A DNA stretch of 64,000 bases from an uncultured Saprospiraceae bacterium (GTDB lineage: Bacteria > Bacteroidota > Bacteroidia > Chitinophagales > Saprospiraceae): positions 267,069 to 331,068 of the forward strand of contig CALIAU010000011.1 of NCBI GenBank assembly GCA_938045585.1, read 5' to 3'. The notes beneath the pieces are model-generated. The model made no database searches and had not been told where the DNA came from. It saw only the letters and a program-made list of their open reading frames with translations. Shown piece after piece: positions 9,475 to 17,904 of this stretch (the stretch's first letter is position 1; each line of letters opens with the position of its first letter). The translations under genes were made by a program, and so were the position numbers.

Positions 9475-9663
9475 TTACTTAATTTCTTTGTGAATAGTAT
9501 ATTTTCTAAGAATAGGATTGTATTTCTTTAGCTCAATTCTTTCAGGTGTGTTCTTCCTGTTTTTTTGAGTTACATATCTAGAAGTACCTGGCTGGCCAGT
9601 AGCCTTATGCTCAGTGCATTCTAATATTATCTGGTTTCTATTGCCTTTTGATTTCTTTGCCAT
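9475..9663 (-). CDS. rpmG: 50S ribosomal protein bL33
   Basis: The 62-residue basic protein matches bL33: M-A-K-K-S-K-G-N-R near the start, I-I-L-E-C-T-E-H, then [13 protein letters not shown] and [10 protein letters not shown]. Only one Cys is present, so it is a zinc-free type rather than the four-Cys form. It lies between rpmB and the DUF4295 gene with 12- and 3-base gaps, in one operon. Confidence 0.97.
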   Translation of the reverse strand: MAKKSKGNRNQIILECTEHKATGQPGTSRYVTQKNRKNTPERIELKKYNPILRKYTIHKEIK

Positions 9664-9675
9664 TGTACTATGCTT

Positions 9676-9924
9676 TTAGTATTTAACCCCGTGGTCAAAT
9701 CCTTTTTTCTCTAATTTTTTAAGGTAGGTATATAGACCTAACTTGTCTATTGTTCTTAAGGCCTTACTGCTAATCTTTAGCGTAACCCATTTATCTACTT
9801 CAGGCATGTAGAACTTCTTTGTGTGCAAATTAGGCAAGAATCTTCTCTTAGTCCTATTTTTTGCGTGAGACACGTTATTTCCTGCTATTGGTCTCTTTCC
9901 TGTTAATTGACAAACTCTAGACAT
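9676..9924 (-). CDS. rpmB: 50S ribosomal protein bL28
   Basis: The 82-residue product has the bL28 signature: M-S-R-V-C-Q-L-T-G-K-R-P, then G-N-N-V-S-H-A-K-N-R-T-K-R-R-F-L-P-N-L. The frame is open upstream to 9990. The ATG at 9924 fits the family N-terminus, and the longer form would have to start inside the promoter at 9960-9990. It is the first gene of rpmB-rpmG-DUF4295. Confidence 0.97.
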   Translation of the reverse strand: MSRVCQLTGKRPIAGNNVSHAKNRTKRRFLPNLHTKKFYMPEVDKWVTLKISSKALRTIDKLGLYTYLKKLEKKGFDHGVKY

Positions 9925-9959
9925 CTTTCTTTGTTTTATGCTGTTTTCACTAGCGGCTG

Positions 9960-9990
9960 CAAAGATAGGGTAAAAATTATGAAATTTCAA
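9960..9990 (-). promoter_or_regulatory. Promoter of the rpmB operon
   Basis: On the minus strand, TTG (9990-9988), 20 bases, then TATCTTTG (9967-9960) match the Bacteroidota sigma consensus TTTG-N19/20-TAnnTTTG. The -7 box lies about 35 bases upstream of the rpmB start, leaving a short leader. Confidence 0.65.
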
Positions 9991-10040
9991 TTGTTGATTA
10001 AGAATTGTGCTACTAATAGGAATATTTAAATATTCAGCAC

Positions 10041-10063
10041 AAGTTATTGCATAACAATAACTT
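10041..10063. promoter_or_regulatory. Perfect 9-bp inverted repeat upstream of rpmB
   Basis: AAGTTATTG (10041-10049), loop CATAA, CAATAACTT (10055-10063). It lies about 50 bases upstream of the rpmB promoter in a 287-base gene-free stretch. It could be an operator or an AT-rich hairpin; nothing identifies a binding protein. Confidence 0.3.
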
Positions 10064-10211
10064 ATGTATGAATTAAGTCTTTATATGATCATTTTTTATT
10101 TCTAAAAAGGGCCATATAGCTATAAAGATTAAGGATATAGGAGTATTCATTCGCAAATATCCCTCTGGTAATACTCGGGCATATCCCTAAAAAGGTGAAT
10201 TCCTGCGCTTA

Positions 10212-10484
10212 TTAATGCATGCCATCCAAGTCATCAATAATATCCGTATAGTCAATCTCTAAATTGGAAAGGTCAAAACAAAATTTGAGTCCACTTATTA
10301 CGTACTGCACTGGGAGGTATAACAAGGCAAATAATATTGGCCAAGATTTAAATACAAGTGCAGTTAGTAATATAGAAAGCACTGGTGTTAATTTAATCAA
10401 TAGTTCAGCCTTTGGTAGTTTGGAATTATAAGTAGGCTTAGAAGTTGGTAGTTTTAATACAGAATTATGGAAGTTAAGTTTCAT
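10212..10484 (-). CDS. Small predicted membrane protein, unknown
   Basis: The 90-residue ORF starts with ATG at 10484 and has one long hydrophobic stretch, about residues 28-65, probably two membrane segments split near K-S-W-P. A short acidic tail follows (DYTDIIDDLDGMH). I recognise no family. It stands alone, with 287 and 362 gene-free bases on its two sides, and has no clear promoter. It could be spurious, although the hydrophobic pattern and acidic tail look protein-like. Confidence 0.5.
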   Translation of the reverse strand: MKLNFHNSVLKLPTSKPTYNSKLPKAELLIKLTPVLSILLTALVFKSWPILFALLYLPVQYVISGLKFCFDLSNLEIDYTDIIDDLDGMH

Positions 10485-10846
10485 GATTTAGGTTTTTATT
10501 ATAATGATTTATCAAGAAGAATTGGGAATTGTGACAGTCTGAACACATTTTTCAGGAATAAAATTAAACTAGGAATAAGAATTAGGCATCTATGTAAACC
10601 TAGAATATGGGATTATCTATGTTTTTGATGAGGGTAGGAAGGCGATAGGCATTTGAATCAAGATATCGAATGCTTCAAAAGACCTTAGTGAAACGAAGTG
10701 TAACGTGCGTGAGTGGTGGTAGCAGGCCGAAGGCGTCCGTAGGACCTGGCTGCGGACGACACGACCGTATCCTGAGCATCGCGAGGGATGGGGTCACGCC
10801 CAAATATAGTACTACAGTAATTAGATTATGAATAGAGTTGGAAAAG
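10485..10846. other. Gene-free stretch of 362 bases
   Basis: The left half (10485-10679) is AT-rich and shows no coding sequence, promoter or clear structure. The right half holds the GC-rich repeat annotated at 10680-10801. It ends just before tRNA-Arg. Confidence 0.7.
10680..10801 (-). repeat. GC-rich intergenic repeat, GGGCGTG...CGGTCG type
   Basis: This block is far richer in GC than its surroundings. Read on the minus strand it opens with GGGCGTGACCCC, then has ATACGGTCG and several short inverted repeats such as GTCC-TAC-GGAC. The second copy at 35172-35314 shares the GGGCGTG-CCCC end and the CGGTCG block. It resembles REP-like intergenic repeats I associate with Bacteroidota genomes. 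No transposase lies beside it. Confidence 0.55.
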
Positions 10847-10920
10847 TGACCTCGACAGGATTCGAACCTGTAATCGCTTGATTCGTAGTCAAGTGCATTA
10901 TCCAGTTATGCTACGAGGCC
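10847..10920 (-). tRNA. tRNA-Arg (anticodon ACG)
   Basis: On the minus strand the acceptor arms GGCCTCG and CGAGGTC pair with one G-U. The D arm is GCAT/ATGC and the anticodon stem is CTTGA/TCAAG with loop CTACGAA, so the anticodon is ACG (Arg, CGU). The variable loop has five bases, the T arm is ACAGG-TTCGAAT-CCTGT, and the discriminator is A. CCA is not encoded. No integrase gene or second tRNA copy is next to it. Confidence 0.95.
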
Positions 10921-11012
10921 AATCTAAGAGGGCGCAAGTTACAATTGAAAATCGAAATAGTGAAAGAAAAATCAGAATCACTGGGATTTGGGAAATTACT
11001 TGAGGCTTATAA

Positions 11013-12281
11013 TTAAATGCTTTTTAAGCTTTGAACAGCATACTTAGGTTTACGGATGAAGAGTAAACTTATACATAAAGACAATACAAGATAAGCGAGT
11101 ATCGCGATTGTAGCGCCTGGCAAAATTTCATCTATTGCAAACCAGCCTTGCAAATTGTAAGTAATAATAAGACCTAGTATGCATCTGATACTTTCTGCTA
11201 GTATACTAATGTTGTGTGCATCCATCAAGCTAGTAAATGAAAAAATGCTGATGAATAGAAAGATCCCATAAGTTAGAATTTCAAAAAATGTAAATGTGGC
11301 ATACTGCGAGAGAAGATGGTACATAAATAAAAATGAAATGCTCAGTTGGATCCAAGACCATATGGCCAACAAATCGGATTCATTTGAGTCATATTTTTTC
11401 ATTGTATACACATCTTCCACACTAGTTACTGGATAACGTAACTTTACATCTTCTGGTCTCCATCCTGTAGGCATAAACCAAATTCTAAGCTTATCCTTCC
11501 ACGCTTGCGTTCTCCATGCATCGCTGAGAAGTGTCCAAAAATGTTGATAGTTGATTATGAATGGGTTCCAGGTATTTACAGGTCTTTTCACACCATAGAC
11601 AGGAGGCACCTCAGTAAGTTCTTCTTGGAACGTACCGAACCATTTGTCCCAAATAATAAAGATGGCAGCATAATTTTTATCTAGATACTGTTCATTAATA
11701 GCATGATGGACGCGATGATGGGAGGGGGTCACTAGGATATGTTCTAGGGGTCCCAGTGTTTTTATCAATTTAGTATGATACCAGAACTGAGCAAATAAAT
11801 GGATAGGCGTTGTTATTGCAACTATCTCTGGGGGAACTCCTATGATGGCAATAGGAATAAAAAGGAAAAAGAAAACGCCTATGATATCGGATACAGGCTG
11901 ACGTAGGGCACAGGCTAAATTGAATTCCTCACTGCTGTGATGTACAATATGCCTATTCCAAAAAACATTGATCACATGGTTCCATCTGTGCGACCAATAC
12001 TGAGCAAAATCAAGTCCAATAAAACACAGCAGGTACATCCAAAACTTAGATTGTATTTCGAACACTGCTAGATGCTTCTGCATATATGCATAACTGATGA
12101 TTACCAAACTTAGACCTAACAAGTCTCGCAATATATTAGACATTCCCGAACTTAAACTAGATATAGTATCGAAGGATCTACTAATTTTCTTACCCCTGAG
12201 ATATCCAATTACTGACTCTAAAATTATTAAGACCAAGAACGCTGGAATTGCGTAAGTTAATACTTGAGCGTACTGTTCCAA
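11013..12281 (-). CDS. Sterol desaturase / fatty acid hydroxylase family membrane di-iron oxygenase
   Basis: The 422-residue product has multiple membrane segments and the histidine clusters of the fatty acid hydroxylase superfamily: H-R-W-N-H, H-I-V-H-H-S-S-E-E-F-N and H-H-R-V-H-H. These ligate two irons in enzymes that hydroxylate or desaturate lipids or cleave ether lipids (alkylglycerol monooxygenase-like). The extra C-terminal membrane segments fit the longer subgroup. The substrate is not predictable. The start is a TTG at 12281, four bases after the upstream subtilase stop; the next ATG would remove the first membrane helix. It is probably cotranscribed with the subtilase. Confidence 0.88.
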   Translation of the reverse strand: MEQYAQVLTYAIPAFLVLIILESVIGYLRGKKISRSFDTISSLSSGMSNILRDLLGLSLVIISYAYMQKHLAVFEIQSKFWMYLLCFIGLDFAQYWSHRWNHVINVFWNRHIVHHSSEEFNLACALRQPVSDIIGVFFFLFIPIAIIGVPPEIVAITTPIHLFAQFWYHTKLIKTLGPLEHILVTPSHHRVHHAINEQYLDKNYAAIFIIWDKWFGTFQEELTEVPPVYGVKRPVNTWNPFIINYQHFWTLLSDAWRTQAWKDKLRIWFMPTGWRPEDVKLRYPVTSVEDVYTMKKYDSNESDLLAIWSWIQLSISFLFMYHLLSQYATFTFFEILTYGIFLFISIFSFTSLMDAHNISILAESIRCILGLIITYNLQGWFAIDEILPGATIAILAYLVLSLCISLLFIRKPKYAVQSLKSI

Positions 12282-12285
12282 AGTA

Positions 12286-13890
12286 TTAGTTTTGGTAAAA
12301 CTTTTTGGTGATTACATTGCTGTCATTATAAAGCATTGCCACGTACATGCCTGAAGGAAGAAAGGGTGCTATTGCATCCGTTCCAATACCATTCGGTGTG
12401 GTATTTATAATTATTCTTTTATCTCCAAAAAGCGGCGGTGATATTTTTTGTGTATGAATTAATCTACCTGTTATGTCTATGATGTCCAGCGTGTATTCTG
12501 AAAAATCTGGTGTCTCATAAAATATGGAGAGGAAGTCTGAATTAGGAGCAACATACAACTCAATGACACCAACGCTACTTTCACAAATTTCCTGAACCTC
12601 AGCAGTAGCTTCTATTAAATCTATACGTCCACCAGAAACGGTTTTATCCGCTAGTTCTGTTATGGGTTGCACGTTTGCCATGATTGCCGCTTTCATGCTC
12701 GCTGCAATATTGTCAGGGTTTTCAAAAATTCCATCCTCTATTTGTGGACAGGGAAGCGAATACAATAAACCTATAGCACCTGCTATATGTGGACAGGAAA
12801 AGGATGTTCCGCTGCCAAATCTATATTCTTCTGTGTCTCTTGTGACTAAGACATCTTCACCTGGAGCGCCTATGTCAACATGAATATTTCCAAAGCCAGC
12901 TTGCGTGCTAAAGTCATCTGTTTCTGTTGTATTTGTTGTTGTAATTAAGAAGGGACTATCACAGGTAGTGGGTAGATCACCTTCGATATCAACGTTTATT
13001 GCAGAGTTAGGAACAGCGGACACACTTAAAACACCAACTTCACCTAAGTCATTATAGAGATCACACCATATGGGCCAATCTTCACCAAACTGATTTGAGA
13101 TACCTGCTGAGAAATTTGTAACTACTACAAAGGCACCTTCTTCACCATTCGATTGATTAAAACGGGACCTTTGATCGATGATATATTCATAGGCCTCAAC
13201 AATTTCAGAAATGCTTTTTGCTTCACTAATCAACATGACTTTGACATCCATGTTTATTCCTGTTATCCCTTTGTTATTATCTCCTTTCGCACCTAAGATA
13301 CTTGCTACTTGGGTTCCATGATCTACGCGTGTATGTTGGTCATTTCCCGTTTCAATATTCAGACCACCATAATCATCTATATAGCCGTTGTTGTCATCGT
13401 CAATATTGTTATTTGCAATTTCTCCTGTGTTAAGCCAAATATTATCTTCCAAGTCATCATGTAACTCGAAGCCTTCATCAATTACAGCTATTACTATTTC
13501 TTTGCCTTCAAAGGTGCTGCCGCCCCTTGTTATTTCCCATACGTCTTCTGTACCAATAATTTCTAGATTCCACTGTTCACTGTACCTAGTATCATTTGGG
13601 ACATATCGCAATTCTGATTCCATGTCATTCTTCACGAAAAGAACCTGCTGTCTTTTTTCTATTTGTGTTTTAAGTTTCTGGGTTGCTTTTTCATTTGCAC
13701 ATTGTATCATGTACAGGTTTTGCTTTTTAGAGATGCGCTTTATGTCAATAATATCGTCCGCTTGTTTGTTTACAATTCTATCGATAGAATACTCTTGACT
13801 AAGCTGAACAATTAACTGATCATCAATCTGCTTTTGAGCAATTAATCCCGAAGAACATATGAGTATGGTTAGTAACAGAAAATTCTTCAT
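12286..13890 (-). CDS. Secreted S8 subtilisin-like serine peptidase with T9SS sorting domain
   Basis: The 534-residue product has a signal peptide ending near residue 19, then a prodomain-like region to about residue 100. The peptidase S8 core follows, with Asp138 (A-V-I-D-E-G), His191 (V-D-H-G-T-Q-V-A) and Ser363 (G-T-S-F-S-C-P-H-I-A-G-A). A DDDNNGYIDDY calcium-like loop follows the Asp segment, as in other Bacteroidota subtilases. The last 80 or so residues form a T9SS type A sorting domain. It should be exported through the outer membrane and act as an extracellular protease. The stop lies four bases before the hydroxylase start. Confidence 0.93.
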   Translation of the reverse strand: MKNFLLLTILICSSGLIAQKQIDDQLIVQLSQEYSIDRIVNKQADDIIDIKRISKKQNLYMIQCANEKATQKLKTQIEKRQQVLFVKNDMESELRYVPNDTRYSEQWNLEIIGTEDVWEITRGGSTFEGKEIVIAVIDEGFELHDDLEDNIWLNTGEIANNNIDDDNNGYIDDYGGLNIETGNDQHTRVDHGTQVASILGAKGDNNKGITGINMDVKVMLISEAKSISEIVEAYEYIIDQRSRFNQSNGEEGAFVVVTNFSAGISNQFGEDWPIWCDLYNDLGEVGVLSVSAVPNSAINVDIEGDLPTTCDSPFLITTTNTTETDDFSTQAGFGNIHVDIGAPGEDVLVTRDTEEYRFGSGTSFSCPHIAGAIGLLYSLPCPQIEDGIFENPDNIAASMKAAIMANVQPITELADKTVSGGRIDLIEATAEVQEICESSVGVIELYVAPNSDFLSIFYETPDFSEYTLDIIDITGRLIHTQKISPPLFGDKRIIINTTPNGIGTDAIAPFLPSGMYVAMLYNDSNVITKKFYQN

Positions 13891-13976
13891 ATATGCATTT
13901 TCCTAAAGATAAGAGCATGTGCTAATAATCTCAAATAAAAAGCTTTAAAAACTAAGGTTTTTAGCATTATTTGGTC

Positions 13977-14768
13977 CTAAGTGTCTTGATGTAGAGATTG
14001 ACGAAGTTTTCTAGCATATTTTAATCCAGGCAATGTTTTAGCACCATACCAGGAGAACATTTCACCATCTACTAAAATAATCTTAGGCGAATAGTCTAAG
14101 TTTTGCTTAAGTTCTACAATATGATTGTCGGAAAAGGGAAAGGGCTCTGAGGAAAGCAGTATTATCTCGGGTCTATAACTATTGATCTGTTCAACTGTGA
14201 TCTTGGGGTAGCGAGTTTTAGGCGCAATACAGTTACTAAAGCCAGATGTAGTCATTATGTCGTGAATATAGGTGTATGTTCCAACAGTCATATAGGGGTC
14301 CTTCCAGATTAAATAGAGAGCAGATTTTTGAGAAGTATTGGATGTGTTAGATATTTCATTTTGTATTTCAGAGATGAGATTCGATGCAATGGTTGTCTTT
14401 GAAAAGATATCGCCTAAGTCTGATATGAAATCCTTACATGAGTCCAGATTGTGAATATCTGAAACATAGGTAGGAAAGTTGTTTGCGAGTTCATCTATCT
14501 GCACTTTATTATTTTCTTCTTTATTTGCAATGATAAGATCTGGTTTGAGAGCTTTAATACGTTCTAAATGCAATGTTTTGGTGCCTCCAATTTTGGGAAT
14601 TCTGGAAATTATATGTTTTGGATGAATGCAAAATTTTGTTCTTGCGATGATATGTTCGGCAGGAATAAATAAGAATAAAAGTTCGGTAATAGAGGGTACG
14701 CAGGAAACAACACGTATAGGTGTTTTGCTTAATTCTATCTGGCGCTTGAGTTGATCGACTATAATCAT
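13977..14768 (-). CDS. Helical-backbone metal receptor / BtuF-like substrate-binding protein
   Basis: The 263-residue product has the two-lobed BtuF/TroA-type fold. It begins V-V-S-C-V-P-S-I-T-E-L-L-F, then K-I-G-G-T and I-K-A-L-K-P-D-L-I-I-A, with a second lobe containing S-Y-R-P-E-I-I-L-L-S-S-E. These are typical of cobalamin or iron-complex binding proteins. No signal peptide or lipobox is visible from the ATG at 14768, which is odd for an ABC-transporter receptor. No permease genes are near. The ATG overlaps the preceding gene's TGA by four bases, so translation is probably coupled. The ligand is unknown. Confidence 0.85.
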   Translation of the reverse strand: MIIVDQLKRQIELSKTPIRVVSCVPSITELLFLFIPAEHIIARTKFCIHPKHIISRIPKIGGTKTLHLERIKALKPDLIIANKEENNKVQIDELANNFPTYVSDIHNLDSCKDFISDLGDIFSKTTIASNLISEIQNEISNTSNTSQKSALYLIWKDPYMTVGTYTYIHDIMTTSGFSNCIAPKTRYPKITVEQINSYRPEIILLSSEPFPFSDNHIVELKQNLDYSPKIILVDGEMFSWYGAKTLPGLKYARKLRQSLHQDT

Positions 14769-15646
14769 TCAGAGACTGTAATAAGAATATTCTTTTGCAT
14801 AATGAGACGGGTGATGTTTTTGAGGCCAAAAGGAGATAGGTCCACGTAGGGTAGCCATTCTTCAGAATTTTTCTTCCTGTTGTAGATTAAAATTTGCGCA
14901 TTTTTTCCGCAGATGATTGTGCCGTCTTGCAGTAGTTCAAAATCCTCTACACCAGGTGGCATTTCTAGAATCCTAGTTTTTTTTCCGGTATTGAGGTCAT
15001 AGCTTTTAAGTTCCCAGGTGTCATCACTGAGTTTGTGAACATAGTAAAAGGTATCGTCGTTTATGCGTTTAAAACATCTCCCAATTTTGGAATCAAGTAC
15101 TTTAAACGAACCATCTTCGGGATATGCAAGTGCCATAAAGTTGGGCTGATCTACGAGAAATAAGATCAGTTTTTCTTCATCCAACCAAAGGTGATACCCA
15201 ATGTTGTCAAGATTATGTAAGAGTCGTTGTTCTGGATATTCTTTGTTTTCAAAATTATACTCCCAAAGTCCTTGGTCCTTTCCGTCTTTTTCTACGCGCA
15301 CACAGGTGAAAGCATCTGCTGCAATGGGGGTTGGAGAGTATTCACTTTCTGAAGTTAGGGTCATACGTTCTAAACTCAGATCGTTAAAATCTAATAACAG
15401 TACATCATTGGTGCTGTCTGGATAATATGCATTTGAGGATATCAGCAATTTATCAACGTCTCCCATGAACTGCATTTGATTGTTGTAGCCTGTCTTATTG
15501 AAATTGTTGAGATACAAAGCCTCTGTCACTTCTACACCCTTGCCTTGAGAGCTTAGGCTAAATCTGTGCATATGTGTCGTAGGCAACTGTGCTTGGAGTA
15601 GTTGGCTGCATAAAATGAATAGTATTAGGAAGCGATTCCTGTGCAT
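14765..15646 (-). CDS. Secreted TolB-like beta-propeller protein
   Basis: The 293-residue protein has a signal peptide ending near L-L-Q-A-Q. Repeating blades follow, with motifs such as S-S-N-A-Y-Y-P-D-S-T-N-D and L-W-E-Y-N-F-E-N-K-E that resemble the PD40/TolB propeller. I recognise no catalytic site. It sits between signal peptidase I (24-base gap) and the BtuF-like gene (4-base overlap) in a three-gene operon. The function is unknown; a periplasmic scaffold is a guess. Confidence 0.75.
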   Translation of the reverse strand: MHRNRFLILFILCSQLLQAQLPTTHMHRFSLSSQGKGVEVTEALYLNNFNKTGYNNQMQFMGDVDKLLISSNAYYPDSTNDVLLLDFNDLSLERMTLTSESEYSPTPIAADAFTCVRVEKDGKDQGLWEYNFENKEYPEQRLLHNLDNIGYHLWLDEEKLILFLVDQPNFMALAYPEDGSFKVLDSKIGRCFKRINDDTFYYVHKLSDDTWELKSYDLNTGKKTRILEMPPGVEDFELLQDGTIICGKNAQILIYNRKKNSEEWLPYVDLSPFGLKNITRLIMQKNILITVSE

Positions 15647-15669
15647 CTGGATGAAATTTCTGTTTAAAA

Positions 15670-17283
15670 TCAGAAAATATCAGCAGACTTAAAAATTCTA
15701 TTCCAACGTATTCCTTGGCCTATGTTACCGTTATTGGTTGAAAACCAAATAAATAAAGGCTTTCCTACGATATGATCATGTGGAACAAATCCCCAAGATC
15801 TGCTGTCTTCAGAGTTATGTCTATTATCTCCCATTGCCCAGTAATAATCTTGTTTAAAAGTATATTGGGTAGCAGGTTCTCCATTTATTTTGATTGTACC
15901 GCCATTTATTTCTAAATCATTGTGTTCATAGGTGCCAATTATTCTCTTGTATAAAGCAATGTTAGATCTGCTAATGTCAACAGTAATCCCTTTTTTGGGA
16001 ATCCATATAGGACCATAATCATCTATCGTCCAACCAGGAAAGTGTTTCGGGTCGTGCGGGAATTCTTTTTTGGACCCATTTTCAGGTTTATTTTCTATGG
16101 CTTTGAACTGAACTCCAGGATCTACTTTTTTGATATCCTCTTTCATTTGCTCACTGAGATGTAGACCTACTTGATTGGCTTGTGTAGGTGCAAACAGCAT
16201 ATCCTTTTCGAAAATATTTAATTTCTCAAAGACCTTACGGATGTTGGTAGTACGTGAAAATTGAATAATATAACCATACTGAAGATTAGAAGGATTTTCT
16301 GCTGGACTTCCGTTAATATATACCTGTTTGTCAATGATTTGTAGTGTGTCGCCGGGAATAGCAATGCAGCGCTTAATATAGTGATCTTTCTTATCGAGAG
16401 GTCTAACCACATAATCTTTGTTTTTGACCTGTTTTCTAAGTTGTGAGTCATTACTCACTAGTCCTGGATTTAGTCGGATTTGGTTTACAGTCCAAGATCT
16501 TCTATTCGTTATATACACTGAATCTCCAACTGGCCAATTGAATACAAAGGGAACATTGTTTTTAATTTCTCTCAGAGCAGGTAGTCGTTTGTAAGGTAAG
16601 CTTGGCTTCTTAAGATAGGACTCCTTGTTAAAGAACGGCAATCTGTTATGCAGAAGAGGAAACATCGCCACCGTCATGGGTGTACGAATGCCATAAGAAG
16701 ATTTAGAAACAAAAAGAAAATCTCCAACTAGAAGAGAACCCTCCATAGATGGCGTTGGGATAACATAGGCTTCAATTAGAAACATACGAATGAATGCTGC
16801 TGCGAATACGGCGAAGAAAATCGATTCAATCCATTCCCGCATAGGAGATTTTTTAAATGGATTATTCTTAACCAGCTTCTCTAGCTCTCTTTTTTTTCCG
16901 GCCTTACGAGCCGCTTCAATCTTTGCATTATATTCTTCTTCACGCTGCACTATAGGACCCTCATATTTTGAATCCTTGTCCATAGCAAGCCAGGCTAGGC
17001 TCGCTGGGGCGTAAGCGACTGCACCAGCACTGTGTCTCAATTTATATTTGCCAAAGGATCTAACAAGACGCACTACCATTTCGGCAAAGGTGAAGAAACC
17101 AACGATAGGTACTAATAATAGAGCAGCCCACCAGGTAGGTTTGCCTATCAATTTACACACTTCGATGAAGTTTACACCTGGAATAAGTCCTTTTATAGCT
17201 GGAACACCTGCTTTTGGGAAAAGCAAGTACAAGCTGATGCTAAATAAGACATACGAAATAAGAAAAAATATAAGTACTCCCAC
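15670..17283 (-). CDS. lepB: Signal peptidase I (LepB) with N-terminal DUF5684-like membrane region
   Basis: The enzyme removes signal peptides from exported preproteins. The 537-residue product is much longer than E. coli LepB (324). Residues 1-80 form membrane segments resembling DUF5684. The peptidase domain begins with a membrane helix near 150-170, then catalytic Ser179 (I-P-T-P-S-M-E-G) and Lys304 (H-Y-I-K-R-C-I-A-I-P-G-D). Box E is G-D-N-R-H-N-S-E-D-S-R. A large insertion separates the Ser and Lys boxes. The start is a GTG at 17283. It heads an operon with the propeller and BtuF-like genes. Confidence 0.95.
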   Translation of the reverse strand: MGVLIFFLISYVLFSISLYLLFPKAGVPAIKGLIPGVNFIEVCKLIGKPTWWAALLLVPIVGFFTFAEMVVRLVRSFGKYKLRHSAGAVAYAPASLAWLAMDKDSKYEGPIVQREEEYNAKIEAARKAGKKRELEKLVKNNPFKKSPMREWIESIFFAVFAAAFIRMFLIEAYVIPTPSMEGSLLVGDFLFVSKSSYGIRTPMTVAMFPLLHNRLPFFNKESYLKKPSLPYKRLPALREIKNNVPFVFNWPVGDSVYITNRRSWTVNQIRLNPGLVSNDSQLRKQVKNKDYVVRPLDKKDHYIKRCIAIPGDTLQIIDKQVYINGSPAENPSNLQYGYIIQFSRTTNIRKVFEKLNIFEKDMLFAPTQANQVGLHLSEQMKEDIKKVDPGVQFKAIENKPENGSKKEFPHDPKHFPGWTIDDYGPIWIPKKGITVDISRSNIALYKRIIGTYEHNDLEINGGTIKINGEPATQYTFKQDYYWAMGDNRHNSEDSRSWGFVPHDHIVGKPLFIWFSTNNGNIGQGIRWNRIFKSADIF

Positions 17284-17300
17284 GAGGTCTAAGTTTTGCG

Positions 17301-17337
17301 CAAATATACTAAGAGCAAATGTTATAGAAATCCAAAA
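17301..17337 (-). promoter_or_regulatory. Possible promoter of the lepB operon
   Basis: On the minus strand, TTTTG (17337-17333), 24 bases, then TATATTTG (17308-17301), about 18 bases before the GTG start. The -7 box is a full match to TAnnTTTG; the spacing is a few bases long. Confidence 0.4.
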
Positions 17338-17502
17338 TAGGATGGTATCGTCAAATATATGGATGAGTTATCACTAATTATCTATAGAAAAGCGCACTTT
17401 CCGGAAAATAGAATGGATGACAATCGCTTTCTAGCGGACATAATTGTCTTGAATAGTAGAATTCAAGAGTGTAATAGACTAATAATTTCTTTAAATTCGG
17501 TC

Positions 17503-17895
17503 ATGAAATCTTTAGCTCTTCGAATAACCCAACTCTTGCTCATACTAGGCGTATTTTTATTTATGATGGCATGTTCCTCTAAGACGAGAGTAGCACAAAT
17601 TAGCCCAATAGAAAAAGGACCAGATATGGTAGAGATTTTTATGGCTAAAAGCATAACGATGAAGCAAATCGAACAAGAATTTTCTTCCTATGAATTGAAG
17701 TCTAAAGGGCTTGCAAGCCGCAGTCAAAATATTGCCATTTTTAACTTTAATACAGCAAAAATATCAGGAACAGAATTGTTGTCTATATTAATTGACTCTG
17801 AGATGATCTTAGCAGCTAAGTTAGTCGACGGTACAATGTCTGGGATTCAATCTGGGGAAAGTGAAAAGAAAAAAACAGTAATTTTAAAACAATAA
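17503..17895 (+). CDS. Small predicted lipoprotein
   Basis: The frame is open from 17359, but the ATG at 17503 gives a proper lipoprotein signal (M-K-S-L-A-L-R..., lipobox F-M-M-A-C). I use that start, giving about 130 residues. The mature part has no motif I recognise. It contains a predicted helix-strand stretch (K-Q-I-E-Q-E-F-S-S-Y-E-L) and ends with lysines and V-I-L-K-Q. The next gene, a large T9SS protein, begins nine bases later, so the two probably form an operon. Confidence 0.65.
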   Translation: MKSLALRITQLLLILGVFLFMMACSSKTRVAQISPIEKGPDMVEIFMAKSITMKQIEQEFSSYELKSKGLASRSQNIAIFNFNTAKISGTELLSILIDSEMILAAKLVDGTMSGIQSGESEKKKTVILKQ

Positions 17896-17904
17896 ATAAA
17901 GTAT

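Noticed and set aside
9925..9990. Longer rpmB start
   Set aside because: The extension would begin inside a consensus promoter and does not match bL28 N-termini.
10847..10920. tRNA-Arg as an integration site
   Set aside because: No integrase gene or tRNA-end duplicate is visible near it.
17359..17502. N-terminal extension of the small lipoprotein
   Set aside because: It would place 48 hydrophilic residues before the signal sequence.
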